64,000 nt of DNA from Thermothelomyces thermophilus ATCC 42464 (Eukaryota > Ascomycota > Sordariomycetes > Sordariales > Chaetomiaceae), in assembly GCF_000226095.1 (NCBI RefSeq), contig NC_016474.1, positions 1,364,001 to 1,428,000 on the forward strand, read 5' to 3'. Positions 36,297 to 46,875 of the stretch are shown one piece after another. Under the pieces are notes generated by a model. The model had not been told where the DNA came from, made no database searches, and saw only the letters and a list, made by a program, of their open reading frames with translations. Both the position numbers and the translations under genes were made by a program. Each line of letters begins with the position of its first letter. Positions within the stretch are counted from its first letter, which is position 1.

Positions 36297-38888
36297 TCAT
36301 AACCCAGCCCGAGCCCGGGCCTTTTCCTTCTCCCTCTGGATGCTCTTGAAAAACTTGCTCTGCCCTTCGCTGCCAGCGCCCTTCTTCGCCTTCGCCTTGA
36401 GCGCCTTGTTTGCCGCCTTGTTCTGCTCGATATATGCCATGTCCTGCCCACCGGCAAGCTCGCTGAGCATCCCCGCAGTCCGGCGCACCCCGTTGCCGGG
36501 TTTCTTCACGCCGTTCCCGGAACCGGCGCCGCGACTCCGACCGGTCTTACCGAACAGATCGTCCGTCTCGACGTCGTCCTCGACGCCGCGCTCGTTGTCG
36601 ACCAGCGTGCGCTGCAGCAGCTCGCGGCACTCCTGAGGGGTGGCAAACGCCAGGTCGGGCGTCTTCTCGATATTGGCCAGCTGCGTGATGACCTTGAAGG
36701 CGTAGCCCTGGTCGACGAGGAAGGCCTGGCGCTTGGAGGAGTAGTACATCTCCTGGGTGTCTTTGGAGACCAGCGAGTAGAAGAAGGCGTTAAACCCTTC
36801 GTCGTTGCGGCGCTTGGCGCGGAGGATGCGGCCCAGCCGCTGGGCCTCCTGACGGCGGGAGCCAAAGTGGGACGAGATCTGGATCAGGCAGGTCGCCTCT
36901 GGCAGATCGAGGGAGGTATCGCCAATCTTGGAGAGGAACAGGGTGTTGACTTCGGGGTTGTGCTGGAAGTTCTCGAGGACTTGCATGCGCTCCGCCTGGG
37001 AGGTGCCGCCGTAGATAAAGACCTTCTTGAGCTTGAGGGCGTACTGTTTGAGGGAGTAAAGCTCGTCCGAAAAGACGATAATCTTGTCGCCACGAGCTTC
37101 GTGATAGTTGATCAGGTATTGGCAGGCCTGGAACTTGCGCGGATTCATGGCGTAGAGGGTGCGCTTCATGCGCGCGTTCGCACGGAGATACTCGTCGTAG
37201 AACTCGGTCGGCATAGGGCACCAAACCTCGGCGCATTGCACCTTGGCGATGTGGCCCTGCTGCGACAGCTCCATCCAGTTAGCTTCGTAAAGCTTGGGGC
37301 CGATGAGGAAGTTAAGATGGGAGATCTTGTCATCTTCGCGTAGAAGCGTCGCCGTGAGTCCAAGCTTAGAGTGCGACTTGATGGACGAGATGACGCGCCG
37401 GAACATCTCGGCCGGGACGACGTGGACCTCATCCAGGAGCATCAGGCCCCATTCGCGGCCTCTCAAAAAGTCCATCATCTTCTTGGAATCGTGAGACCGC
37501 TCCCGGCTGTTGGTGACCATGGAGTACGTGGTGACGATGATACCGGTGCTGCCGGAAAACTTTTGCTTGCTCTCGGCAGTAAAGATGGCGATATCGTCCG
37601 GGTTGATGTTGGACCACTTGAGGAATTCCTGGCGCCACTGCACGACAGACATGGAGCTGGTACACAGGACGATGACCCCCTTCTTGATGGTGCAAGCAGC
37701 AGTAATGCCGACCAGCGTCTTGCCCGCGCCGCACGGCAGGACGATGATGCCGCTCTTGGCGCGGCCGTTGCCGAACATCTTGCTCAGGCTCTTCTCCTGA
37801 TACGGGCGGATCTGGGTGTTGGGGCGAAGGTCAATCTCCAGATTCGGGTTTACGTCGTCATTTCTGAAGTCATATTCTTCCAAGATGGGGTAGCCGATGT
37901 CGAGACAGCGTTTCTGGACGGTCTCGACATTGGCATCGGAGATCTCAAACGAATGGACGGCTTCTTTATCGTCATCGTCATCTTCTTCATTTAGAGCGGT
38001 GAAGAGGTCCGCCTCGTTGGGGACGTTGCTACCCTCGCCAGGCTTCTTCTCACCCGGCTTCAGATCTGCCTGGTGGACGCCGGCAGCGTTCTGCGTCCCC
38101 GGGATGACGAGACCACCCATGGTAGGCGCATAGCTGGTGGTGATGTCGCCGGACCCTTGGACGCGGAGCGCCCCGATCACCTTGTCCTTGAGGAGGGTCT
38201 GCAGCACCTCGGCGTCCGCGCTCTCTACGTAATATTTGTTGTGCTTGAGGACTAACTTCACCTTGCCAAAACTCCTTGTGTGATCTTCAATTTTTTTGCG
38301 AACGATATCAGGCAGCGAGGTCTTTAGGAAACGCTCCAACGTGTTGATGATATCTTTCGGTCGCAAGCCCACCGACACGGCCGCGTACAGGCTGTGCGGC
38401 GTCAGAGCATACTCGTGCAGGAAAGTAGGGCGCGACTTGGGCTCAGCGATAGTGATGAGGAAATCGGTGGCCTGCTCGGCCAGCGGATTGAACCGCTCGA
38501 GAACGATGGTGCAGCTGTCCGGGTCGATCCATAACGGGCGGTTCTGATGATCGGGCTTGAGCGGAAGGTGGGAAAAATCCCGCTTTCTAAAAAAGGGCGA
38601 CGCGGCGTCATATCGCCTGACTTCCCTCCCGATGTCGTCCTTCTGCCCTTGAAGGCGCTTGCCCCCCAGCGTGAACTTGCTGACGAACTCATCGGCCTCC
38701 TTGGAAAGCATCGCCTCGCGCTCCCTTTGCTCTTCGGACACGTCTTCGTCAAAGTCCTCATCGCCGTCCGACATCACCGAGCTGTCAAGGCTACGCGGAG
38801 TCGCCGGGCCGGGGGTCGACATGGCAGATGCCCGCCCTGCCTTGGCCGCGCCCGCCTGCCCGGGCGGCGCCTTGCGCTTCGGCGGCAT
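36297..38888 (-). CDS. TFIIH 3'-5' DNA helicase XPB/Ssl2
   Basis: The gene is intronless, and 863 residues follow from the ATG at 38888 (MPPKRK). An in-frame ATG at 38933 would add 15 residues and is less likely. An acidic, Ser-rich N-terminus is followed by the conserved N-terminal XPB domain (about 90-270). The SF2 helicase core holds Walker A LPCGAGKT (near residue 385), DEVH (near 485), the RED motif in [11 protein letters not shown] and motif [14 protein letters not shown]. The tail is basic. XPB is the translocase that opens promoters and repairs DNA within TFIIH, in transcription initiation and nucleotide excision repair. The length matches fungal Ssl2 (about 840-860). It is divergent from the CHY zinc-finger gene with a 531-bp spacer. 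Confidence 0.96.
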   Translation of the reverse strand: MPPKRKAPPGQAGAAKAGRASAMSTPGPATPRSLDSSVMSDGDEDFDEDVSEEQREREAMLSKEADEFVSKFTLGGKRLQGQKDDIGREVRRYDAASPFFRKRDFSHLPLKPDHQNRPLWIDPDSCTIVLERFNPLAEQATDFLITIAEPKSRPTFLHEYALTPHSLYAAVSVGLRPKDIINTLERFLKTSLPDIVRKKIEDHTRSFGKVKLVLKHNKYYVESADAEVLQTLLKDKVIGALRVQGSGDITTSYAPTMGGLVIPGTQNAAGVHQADLKPGEKKPGEGSNVPNEADLFTALNEEDDDDDKEAVHSFEISDANVETVQKRCLDIGYPILEEYDFRNDDVNPNLEIDLRPNTQIRPYQEKSLSKMFGNGRAKSGIIVLPCGAGKTLVGITAACTIKKGVIVLCTSSMSVVQWRQEFLKWSNINPDDIAIFTAESKQKFSGSTGIIVTTYSMVTNSRERSHDSKKMMDFLRGREWGLMLLDEVHVVPAEMFRRVISSIKSHSKLGLTATLLREDDKISHLNFLIGPKLYEANWMELSQQGHIAKVQCAEVWCPMPTEFYDEYLRANARMKRTLYAMNPRKFQACQYLINYHEARGDKIIVFSDELYSLKQYALKLKKVFIYGGTSQAERMQVLENFQHNPEVNTLFLSKIGDTSLDLPEATCLIQISSHFGSRRQEAQRLGRILRAKRRNDEGFNAFFYSLVSKDTQEMYYSSKRQAFLVDQGYAFKVITQLANIEKTPDLAFATPQECRELLQRTLVDNERGVEDDVETDDLFGKTGRSRGAGSGNGVKKPGNGVRRTAGMLSELAGGQDMAYIEQNKAANKALKAKAKKGAGSEGQSKFFKSIQREKEKARARAGL

Positions 38889-39419
38889 CGTCGCAGCGGG
38901 AGGGGATTGATCTCCAAGCCAATTTCTCAGCACTATGGGCGCCGGCTTTCGAGTACAAATTCCCGCTGCTGAGATCTCAGTAGTACGGTTAAGGATAGCC
39001 GCGTACTCGATGGCGGCAGGCAGGGAATGGTTGACGGATGAAATGCTGAATGCAGGCTAAAGAAGTAGAATGATGGTTTGCTTATGCTTTAAAGTCGCCT
39101 TGTTGCCTTCGAGGATTAGTAATAAGTGGGTCGATTCGGAGCGGCCCCACCAAAGTTTCCCGACCAGACGAGCCCCGCGGATCCACAGCGGACCACAGCC
39201 CTTGTCACTCTTGGCTCTCTTGGTCCGACTTTTGCGGTTCACCGGACTTGTAATCCCTAATTATGTACGGATTACTCCGTACTCCGTACTCCGATTAGTC
39301 CTGGGGCAACAGTGACAGGCACAAACAACACCTGCACAAGCAACGATCTTGTGTGCACAGTTCTCTTCCATCATCATAAGGCAACACACTCGCTCTGGAA
39401 AGATAGCCTGACCGTCACA
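38889..39419. promoter_or_regulatory. Divergent promoter with tandem TACTCCG words
   Basis: This spacer between the XPB and CHY zinc-finger start codons contains, at about 39263-39296, TACGGATTACTCCG followed by two further TACTCCG copies at 7-bp spacing. This is the densest occurrence of the word that recurs in gaps of this window. A regulatory role is only suggested by its position. Confidence 0.45.
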
Positions 39420-39962
39420 ATGTGGTGAGTGCAACCTCTTCCCTCCTCCTCGGTCGATCCTCTTGTTCTCAGCTAAGCTGACAAACAAACCCCCCCTCCA
39501 TCAGTAAACACATTCTCAACGCCCAGGTCTCGATTCGCTCGCCATGCTGTACGCAAACGCTCCCCCATTCCCACACAGTGTAAATCAAAAGAAATTCCTA
39601 GCTGAGATTTAATTTAACCCCTTTTCCTCTCTTCAGGCCGCAAATGGTTCGACTGCCCCGAGTGCCACGCCGAACAGGAGTCGCACCCGCTCCTCCAGCG
39701 CTTCGAGATGACGTTTGCCTGCAAGAAGTGCAAGAAGTGCTTCCGCAAGGACGCGTCCGAGTTTGAGGAGGCCGACGAGTACTGCCCGCACTGCGACAAC
39801 CACTTCGTCCTGGAGGCCGTGACGCCCAAGCCGGCCATCAGCGTCGAAGGCGAGGACGTGCGCATCGACAGCCGGATGATCAAGGATGACAGGGTCAAGC
39901 CGAAGCACACTGACAAGATTACGATCTTTGACCCCGATCGGGACGCAGATAAGCTGGGTTGA
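39420..39962 (+). CDS. Small CHY-type zinc-finger protein
   Basis: Exons 39420-39424, 39505-39548 and 39637-39962 give 124 residues. The first exon is five bases, ATGTG, and the join TG|T makes Cys2. Exon 2 ends within the second Cys of a CC pair. The protein begins MCKHILNAQVSIR, then CCRKWFDCPECHAE and CKKCKKCF, ending the zinc region with YCPHCDNHF. This is the Cys/His array of CHY zinc fingers, related to the yeast mitochondrial intermembrane-space protein Hot13 and to one module of RCHY1. The remaining 45 residues are acidic and unstructured. Hot13 helps keep the Mia40 relay free of zinc, but whether this protein does the same is inference. The introns use GTGAGT/TCAG and GTACGC/TTCAG. 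Confidence 0.85.
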
Positions 39963-40260
39963 GCACTTCCGGCAAGACAGCTAGCTGGAGGAAGGAGCGG
40001 TTGGTGATCGATGTGCTTTTGAGCGTGAGATTTTTAAGCAAGATACCCGGAACGTGGGGAGTTAAATTCCATAGAGAGTGGGAAGCCTGGAGACAGGCGC
40101 AGAGGCACCTTGTGTTTTCGCCGTGATCGCATGCATTCCGTTGGTATAGTCTTACAGAAGAAGGCTTCAGCTTTCATGGCCCCTTGTGCCGTCAATCTCA
40201 TCACCACCCTCTCCTGGAGCCGACATCCCTGGTCGTCGTTGCCCTCCACTATCCTCCACG

Positions 40261-41327
40261 CTACTGTTCACTCGACTCGCCCTGGGTACCCCGGGTCAAT
40301 ATGGCGGCGCTGCCTGTCCCAGGGGTCCTGCCCGTCTTCTTCTTGGCCGCCTCCTCCTGCTTCTCCTGCTCAATGTTCTTGACGTAGTTCTCAATGTCCT
40401 CGACCGGCAGCATCTCGATCGGCTTGCCGGGCGCCATAATGGCGATCTCGATATTCTTAGCACCCGTCTGCACCACCTCGAGCAGTGACTTGATCGTTAG
40501 CCGCACTGTCGCCTCGCGGTCCATGTCCTCCTTGTAATTGCGCTCCAAGAACTCCCGGACCGTCTTGCTCGACCGGCCGATGGCGTTGGCTTTCCTGCGG
40601 CAGGTGTCAGTCCCACAGTATTCCCCTCTCCCGCGTCTTCTCAACGCTTCGCACGCTTACCATGCCGAGTAGATACCCGACGGCTCGGTCTGGTAAAGCC
40701 TGGGCGTGTCGCTACCCTTGTCGAAACCGACAATGAGGGTGCTGATACCAAAAGGCCGGACGCCACCGCTCTGGGTGTACCGTTGCTGCACGCCGGCGAC
40801 GTACTTGGTGATGTACTCGACCGTGACAGGGTCCTCGAGGTTGAGGCGGTGCGACTGGGCTTCTAACCGCGCCTTGTCGACCAGGATGCGGGCGTCTGCG
40901 TTCAGGCCGGCGAAAGCGAGGCACACGTGGGTATCGAGGAGACCGATCTTGGAGGGCGTGATGCGAGTGTCTTGGAGTTTCATGGCCGAGCGCTTCTCGC
41001 AGCCCAGGACTACCACATCCTTGCCCTTGACACCAACCGCGCAGGTACCTGTCGTGGCATTGTCAGCTATTTAAATGGTGCAGCGCGGGGCGGGGGACAG
41101 CAGCTGATTACCTCTCTTGACAGCCTCGCCGGCATATTCGACCTGGAAGACGTGTCCATCGGGACTATGAACGGGTTAGCGGCTTGTTGGGAGACCTGGG
41201 GCGAAGTAATGGCGACGGACCTAAACACTGAAGGCGAGCTAGGTTAGCGATCATAGGATGGCTGTGGAGCTGCAGACAGCGCCCGGAGGAACTCACCCGA
41301 AAGGGCTCTGTCGTATCCTGAAGCCAT
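40261..41327 (-). CDS. PRE6: 20S proteasome subunit alpha 4 (PSMA7/Pre6)
   Basis: Exons in transcript order are 41327-41297, 41227-41221, 41164-41112, 41048-40661 and 40594-40261, giving 270 residues. Exon 2 is only 7 nt. The spliced start reads [20 protein letters not shown] and then [11 protein letters not shown], the proteasome alpha signature. Without the 7-nt exon the sequence VFS would be lost. Later sequence includes [35 protein letters not shown] and [18 protein letters not shown], which match alpha 4 rather than the other alpha types. Alpha subunits form the gate rings of the 20S core and lack catalytic activity. The C-terminal 40 residues are a Lys/Glu helix and a Gly/Thr-rich tail longer than in human PSMA7. 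All four introns have GT-AG ends. Confidence 0.95.
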
Positions 41328-43394
41328 GATTTGCGTGTGGTGTTTGGGTTTCCGTCGTCCTTTTTTTTCCCTAAATTCAGGTCCCTTTGTGCAGAGGTTC
41401 GAGACGGGCGGGAGGATGTGGTGCAGTCAGTTGCTTGGTTGAGTTGCGGTTGGTGGTTGCTGGAGATGCGGGACCTCAGGTGCAATTGAGGTGCAGGCTG
41501 CCAGCTGTGACGACGAAGCTCCAAGGCTGCCAAGAAGCGCGCCGAAGCAAGTTGACCCACCCAAAGCAGCTCCGACCAACTCCTCCCGCTGCAGCTCCAG
41601 CCAAAGTCTTCGCCGCAACCCCAACCCTTGCTTAACAAGATCACTCTCGAATCAGAAGATTCCGCCTCATCCTGCAAAGAACCCCTACAGAAGCACCTTG
41701 GTCTTCACGACTATGACGATGAAGAAGTCGAGGATTCCCACTGCGTTACGAAGGTCAAAGTGGATTGAAGTCACGACTGATAAAAATCAAGAGTCATGCT
41801 CATGCGCGAAAGAGCTCTGGGAACACCTCTCGATTTGTTGACAATGCATTAGTGCCATGAGTGAACTTGCAATTACTACTATGTATGTACGGACTTCGTA
41901 CCTTCCACCACCTACTTTAAGTTCCCACAGGAAGGTACACCATACACACATCGGATTATTATTGAAACAAGAGGTGCACAACTGTGACGCAGATATTACT
42001 TGCCTAGCACCTATCCGAGAGAAAACACGCGGCTCACATTCCACCAGGTATTTAGGTATTAGTTAGACAGGAACTCCAATGTGCTCGTGTTTTTCGAGAT
42101 TCGAAGCGTCAAGTCAATCCCATTTCAACTCACTGACATTGAAGTCGAATTCTTATTTGTTTGATACCTCGCCAGTCTATCCGGCCTTTACTCATGTATC
42201 ATTGGTTGCACGTACAATGCCAAATCAATTAAGGTGATGTTCACGGTAATAACTCGACTCCTTGTTTTTATTAAACTTCGATTCCGAGCACTTCCCTGAC
42301 CATCAACAGAACAATCTGGCAACATTTCCGTACAGCTTTCGTCAATCGTGAAAGATGACGAACGAAACTTCTCCCATCCCCTCCTTTCTCTCCACTCATC
42401 AATCCGACCTCGATCCGTCACAGAACCAGAGCAGCTGCCCCAGCGCTCAACAACCGACCAACTCCTGATTCGCTCTCGAACTTCTCAAAAACGTCGATTT
42501 CCGAGTCGTTGAGACTTTCCGTCGGCAAAGGAACCGTCAGTTATTGCGGAAACATCCCATCGAGCCACACCACTCCCATGTTAATGGCGGTAATTGAGCA
42601 TGTGCTTTGGGGAGTAGGGGCTTGAATCCGGTCGAGCCAGGAGCATGCTATCGCGGCTCCAATACAACTGGTGTGCGGTTACCGAGCGGCGGCCCTGGAG
42701 CAAGCTGAAATCAACACCAGTTGGGCCCGCCCTTCGGCAACCTCAGCGGCTCAAGCCAACCGGCCGGAGGGAGAGATCGTCGCCATCAACGGCAGAAGCA
42801 AGGCACAAGTGTGCTTACAGATTTTGAATCACGACCCATGCTCTCTGGAAAAGTTGTATTGCTCTCTTCGATCGTGGTGTTCCGTTGACTGGAGCAGCTG
42901 GGATTCTCTCTGGCTGCAGGACGCGTCTTCGCTGCTTCGATAGCGGCAGGCGTGCCGGTTGGCCGAGACTTGAGGTTTTTAATTGCGTCAAAACATCTTC
43001 CGTCGGGCGTGTCGCTCCGGTCCTGGGGACTCGCTTCTGTGACGGCTTGCTATCAGGGAGCGCCAGAAGTGGTAAGTCTTCGGAACAGTGCATCTTGCGG
43101 AACGGCATGAGGACGGTGAGGCGAGTCTTGGGACGAAAGTCCACACACCTGTTGGCAAACCCAGCGACCAAGGTCTGTATCGCTGGAGACATTCCCGGGT
43201 TCTACGACCTGTTTTGTTTGGGCTGGGTCAGCATGGGCGGCCAGTGATGATGCTTCAGAGGGGTTGACCCGCCTTTGGTGGTGCTACCTGACTGCGTTGC
43301 AACTGAGGCTGAATGTCCCATCGACGATTGACTTAGACAGGCATTGTACAGACGTCAGCCGAAGCTGGTGAGTGGTCCCTCAACCTTACCCGGG

Positions 43395-43622
43395 TTCTCA
43401 TCATTGGCCAAAACGGTGGGCCTCAGACAACACGGAGAGTGGTAGAAGGCATCGTAGGGTTCCCACTCACCGGGGACCGCGAGCATCATATTGCATGCAA
43501 TTGCTGCTGCTTCTCATAATTGGCCAAAAGGGAAGGCCTCAAATCAACACGGGAAAAAAATTATCAGAGGGTTTCAAATTCATTTGGGGCGGCGAACATG
43601 GTGCTGGAAGCAATTGCTGCCC
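43395..43622. repeat. Diverged tandem repeat, two units of about 114 bp
   Basis: Unit A spans 43395-43510 and unit B 43511-43622. They align end to end: both start TTCTCAT(C/A)ATTGGCCAAAA, then share GGCCTCA, CAACACGG and AGGGTT, and both end GCAATTGCTGC. Many differences are C-to-T or G-to-A, which would fit RIP-like mutation or simple age. A weaker third copy may precede unit A near 43258-43320. The element is not one I recognise. Confidence 0.65.
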
Positions 43623-44095
43623 ATGATGATCGTTTCCACGGAAGTGATATGAAGAAGGCCGGTTCTATCGAGCTCGGTCGAAAAGGGTCTGAGGCGGTAC
43701 CGAGGCATATCAGGGGTTCTTCATAAACAACACAGCTGGTGATTCCCAAAACACACCATAGAACGGAACACTGCTGCGAGAGAGGTCAGGTGGAGCCTCA
43801 AAGAAAGACGGACTCATGGCATCGATGATGAACTTCCCTCTGCTGGGATAGTGGGGGACTGCCAAGTCCCTCCCTGTCCATCGGGAACAATCTGAGGCGC
43901 CGAGGATGTCGAAGGGATCTTTGAAGCAGCAGGGCTGAATTGCGGTGCGAGGAAGCGAGAAGGATAAGATGAGATGTGGAACAAGCGAGCCACTGCCGAG
44001 CTTGCAGGGCTAAGAGAAGACGGAGAGTGTGGGAAAGGTGTTGAGGATGTTGAGGAGGATAAGAGGAGGAGAAGAAACGAAGAGCGAGATTGACG

Positions 44096-44103
44096 CTTAT
44101 ATA
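44096..44103 (-). promoter_or_regulatory. TATA box of a possible minus-strand transcript
   Basis: The minus strand reads TATATAAG here, followed within 30 bases by a C/T-rich stretch of about 80 bases ending near 44005, a layout common to fungal core promoters. No convincing ORF follows; the first ATG frames are short. It could drive a noncoding RNA or be chance. Confidence 0.35.
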
Positions 44104-45129
44104 TCTATCTCAGCACACTTTGCGACTTCCATGCCTACTTTTTCGTTAATGCAGGCGCTTTACGAACTGCTTAATCTGCAGGGTCGAGTATCAGGGCTTG
44201 TCTCTCTTTCTTCTTGGACTATCTCACTTTGAGCAAGTACGCCTACGGGCAAGAATGGAGAGGTCAGAGACAACAGCTACAAAGCATCGGCTGATGGAAA
44301 CGCTTGGTGAAAAGGAAGGGGGAGTCGGGATGCAGGGTGGGAAACGACCCAGAACCGAATAACCGAGTAGTCAACAAACAAGTATACACACACGCACAGG
44401 AGTCGGGGTGGTATAGAGAAGCAAACACATCTCGATAATGTAAAAGTAGCGTGGAAAGACCGTCTTTGCAATACCTTGCCCATTCTCCAGTTACGATTCT
44501 AGTAGCTTGCAGACTTATTCGAGGCAGTGACCACTGACAAACGACGAGGAAAGCAAGGAGCGCTGCTAAGCAGCTCGTTGCTGTTGTTACTCACCCTTAC
44601 CCTCCAAGTTTACCAACCTCTGCTCAGATCCCATGGATGTCTGGTTCCAACACAAAATTCTCTGAGATACACTTTCCTTCACCATGTTGCGGCCCGTTAA
44701 TTAGTAGTACTAATGGTTTGAGACTTGGAAACAGGGCAGTAGGGGCCGTGGCCTTAGTACAGAACATTAGTTTGGAAGATAGTAAATCCAGGGTTAGGGT
44801 TGAGCGCGCGACCGAGACAGACCCCCACCGGATGGCTTCCCGACAACGGCCCGTCAGAAACGGCCAGCTGCCAAACATGCAACAACCGCGAACCGGAGGC
44901 TATCGCCGGTGTCGCTGCCTCCTACTTCATGAAAGGAACTCATTTTATTTTCCTTGAGTTCATCGCAACTCTGGGCATGCAACGGCCCTGTTGATTGTCA
45001 GTGGGTTTAAGTTGAGTGTGTCACTGGCTAGTAGACTGGTTATTGACAATTCTAGCCATTTTGGTTATTCCAATTTTCTTTTTTTTTTTTTAGGGCTATT
45101 TATTCCCGACACACGGTGCAGTCGTGACC

Positions 45130-46875
45130 ATGGCCGCCCGCCAACAATTGACGCCGGTCCTGAGGAGGTTGAAGTTGACAAGGGCCTCTTGTCCTAGTAT
45201 CAGCCGACAATGCGCGCTGCGGCGGTCGCTATCACCACCAGCTCGCTGCTTCAGCAACTCCCGCCGCCAGCAATTTCAGAAGACAAGCCCCGCTGCCGCC
45301 GTCCAGGGCAAGTTGACGAGCGAAACTTACCCGGACTTAAAGCGGGACAGTCGCTTCGCCCAGCTCACGGAGGAACATGTGGCATACTTCCGGCAGCTTC
45401 TTGGCAGCGAGTCGGCCGTCATCGACGGCGTCACGCGCAGCGACGCGGCCGACGACATCGAGCCCTTCAACACGGACTGGATGCGCAAGTATCGAGGCCA
45501 CTGCCGGCTGGTGCTCAAGCCCGGCTCCACCGAGGAGGTCAGCCAGATCCTCAAGTACTGCAACGACAACATGCTCGCTGTCGTCCCCCAGGGCGGCAAC
45601 ACGGGCCTCGTGGGCGGCTCCGTGCCCGTCTTTGACGAGATCGTCATCAACATGGGCCGCATGAACAAGATCCTCGAGTTTGACGAGGTCAGCGGCACGC
45701 TGGTGGCCGAGGCCGGCTGCATCCTCGAGGTGGCCGACCAGTTCCTGGCCAGCAAGGGCTACATCTTCCCCCTGGATCTGGGAGCCAAGGGGTCCTGCCA
45801 GATCGGCGGCAACGTCTCGACCAACGCGGGCGGCCTGCGTCTGCTCCGCTATGGCAGCCTGCACGGCAACGTCCTGGGCATCGAGGCCGTGCTCGCTGAC
45901 GGCACCGTCGTCGACGATCTCTGCAAGCTGCGCAAGAACAACACGGGCTACGACCTGAAGCAGCTGTTCATCGGCGCCGAGGGCACCATCGGCATCATCA
46001 CCAAGGTGTCGATCCTGTGCCCCCAGCGCTCCCCGGCCCAGAACGTTGCCTTCTTCGGGCTCGAGTCGTTCGAGCAGGTCCAGCGGGCCTTCCGCGAGGC
46101 AAAGGGCCAGCTGTCCGAAATCTTGTCCGCCTTCGAGCTCATGGACGAGAGCAGCCAGGCGCTGGTCCGCCAGGTCACCGGCAACAAGCGCCCGCTCGAG
46201 GGCGAGTATCCGTTCTACTGCCTGATCGAGACCAGCGGCTCCAATGCCGACCACGACAGCGAGAAGCTGCAGGCCTTCCTCGAAGACGTCATGGAGAAAG
46301 GCATCGTCGCGGACGGGACTCTGGCGCAGGACGAGACGCAGATCAGGTCCCTGTGGGCTTGGCGCGAGGGCATCCCCGAAGCCCTCAGCCACCTCGGCGG
46401 CACCTACAAGTACGACGTCTCGATCCCGCTCAGGGAGCTATACCAGCTGGTCGAGGACACGCGCGCCCGCGTCGAGGCCGCCGGCCTGATCGGCGACACG
46501 GACGAGTTTCCCGTCCGTGCCGTAGTTGGCTACGGTCACATGGGGGATGCGAACCTCCATCTCAACGTCTCCACCAGGCGGTTCGACGAGCGGGTCGAGA
46601 AGGTCCTGGAGCCGTTCGTCTACGAGTGGATCGCAGAGCGGCAGGGCAGCATCAGCGCCGAGCACGGCCTGGGATTGATGAAGAAGAAGTTCATTGGCTA
46701 CAGTCGCAATCCCACGATGGTCGGGCTGATGAAGAACATCAAGACCACATTTGATCCCGTAGGAATCACCTTTTTTCTTTCTTTTTTTCTCCCCTTCCTC
46801 CCTCTCCGGATTTGTGGACCCAATGGGCTGACGACACTGCAGAACGGCATCTTAAACCCCTACAAGTACCTCTGA
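45130..46875 (+). CDS. FAD-linked D-2-hydroxyacid dehydrogenase (Dld2/D-2-hydroxyglutarate type)
   Basis: Exons 45130-46758 and 46843-46875 give 553 residues. The first 60 residues are Arg/Ser-rich (RRQQFQKTS), a mitochondrial presequence. The PCMH-type FAD domain holds VPQGGNTGLVGGSVPVFDE and the motif GSCQIGGNVSTNAGG. The C-terminal FAD-oxidase domain holds GYGHMGDANLHLN and SAEHGLGLMKK. This pattern is that of mitochondrial D-lactate/D-2-hydroxyglutarate dehydrogenases such as yeast Dld2, which pass electrons from D-2-hydroxyacids to an acceptor. The exact substrate is not set by sequence. The last intron is 84 bp, in frame and without stop; splicing restores NGILNPYKYL at the C-terminus, as the family requires, while retention would insert 28 residues. 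The start ATG (ACCATGG) has a strong context. Confidence 0.92.
   Translation: MAARQQLTPVLRRLKLTRASCPSISRQCALRRSLSPPARCFSNSRRQQFQKTSPAAAVQGKLTSETYPDLKRDSRFAQLTEEHVAYFRQLLGSESAVIDGVTRSDAADDIEPFNTDWMRKYRGHCRLVLKPGSTEEVSQILKYCNDNMLAVVPQGGNTGLVGGSVPVFDEIVINMGRMNKILEFDEVSGTLVAEAGCILEVADQFLASKGYIFPLDLGAKGSCQIGGNVSTNAGGLRLLRYGSLHGNVLGIEAVLADGTVVDDLCKLRKNNTGYDLKQLFIGAEGTIGIITKVSILCPQRSPAQNVAFFGLESFEQVQRAFREAKGQLSEILSAFELMDESSQALVRQVTGNKRPLEGEYPFYCLIETSGSNADHDSEKLQAFLEDVMEKGIVADGTLAQDETQIRSLWAWREGIPEALSHLGGTYKYDVSIPLRELYQLVEDTRARVEAAGLIGDTDEFPVRAVVGYGHMGDANLHLNVSTRRFDERVEKVLEPFVYEWIAERQGSISAEHGLGLMKKKFIGYSRNPTMVGLMKNIKTTFDPVGITFFLSFFLPFLPLRICGPNGLTTLQNGILNPYKYL

Larger units (their letters stand above)
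41328..45129. other. Longest gene-free gap in the window
   Basis: The gap is 3.8 kb. No confident gene was found. It holds a diverged tandem repeat (43395-43622) and a minus-strand TATATAAG box at 44096-44103 followed on that strand by C/T-rich sequence like a fungal leader. A TTAGGGTT fragment lies near 44793. Several 60-120 codon frames exist with no domain. The stretch near 45080-45090 is a T-run just upstream of DLD2. Confidence 0.5.

Noticed and set aside
38889-38933. Extra 15-residue N-terminus for XPB from an upstream ATG
   Set aside because: The MPPKRK start resembles family N-termini; the extension has no support.
44789-44803. Telomere-like AGGGTTAGGGTT
   Set aside because: Only about two TTAGGG units; expected by chance at this length and not at a chromosome end.
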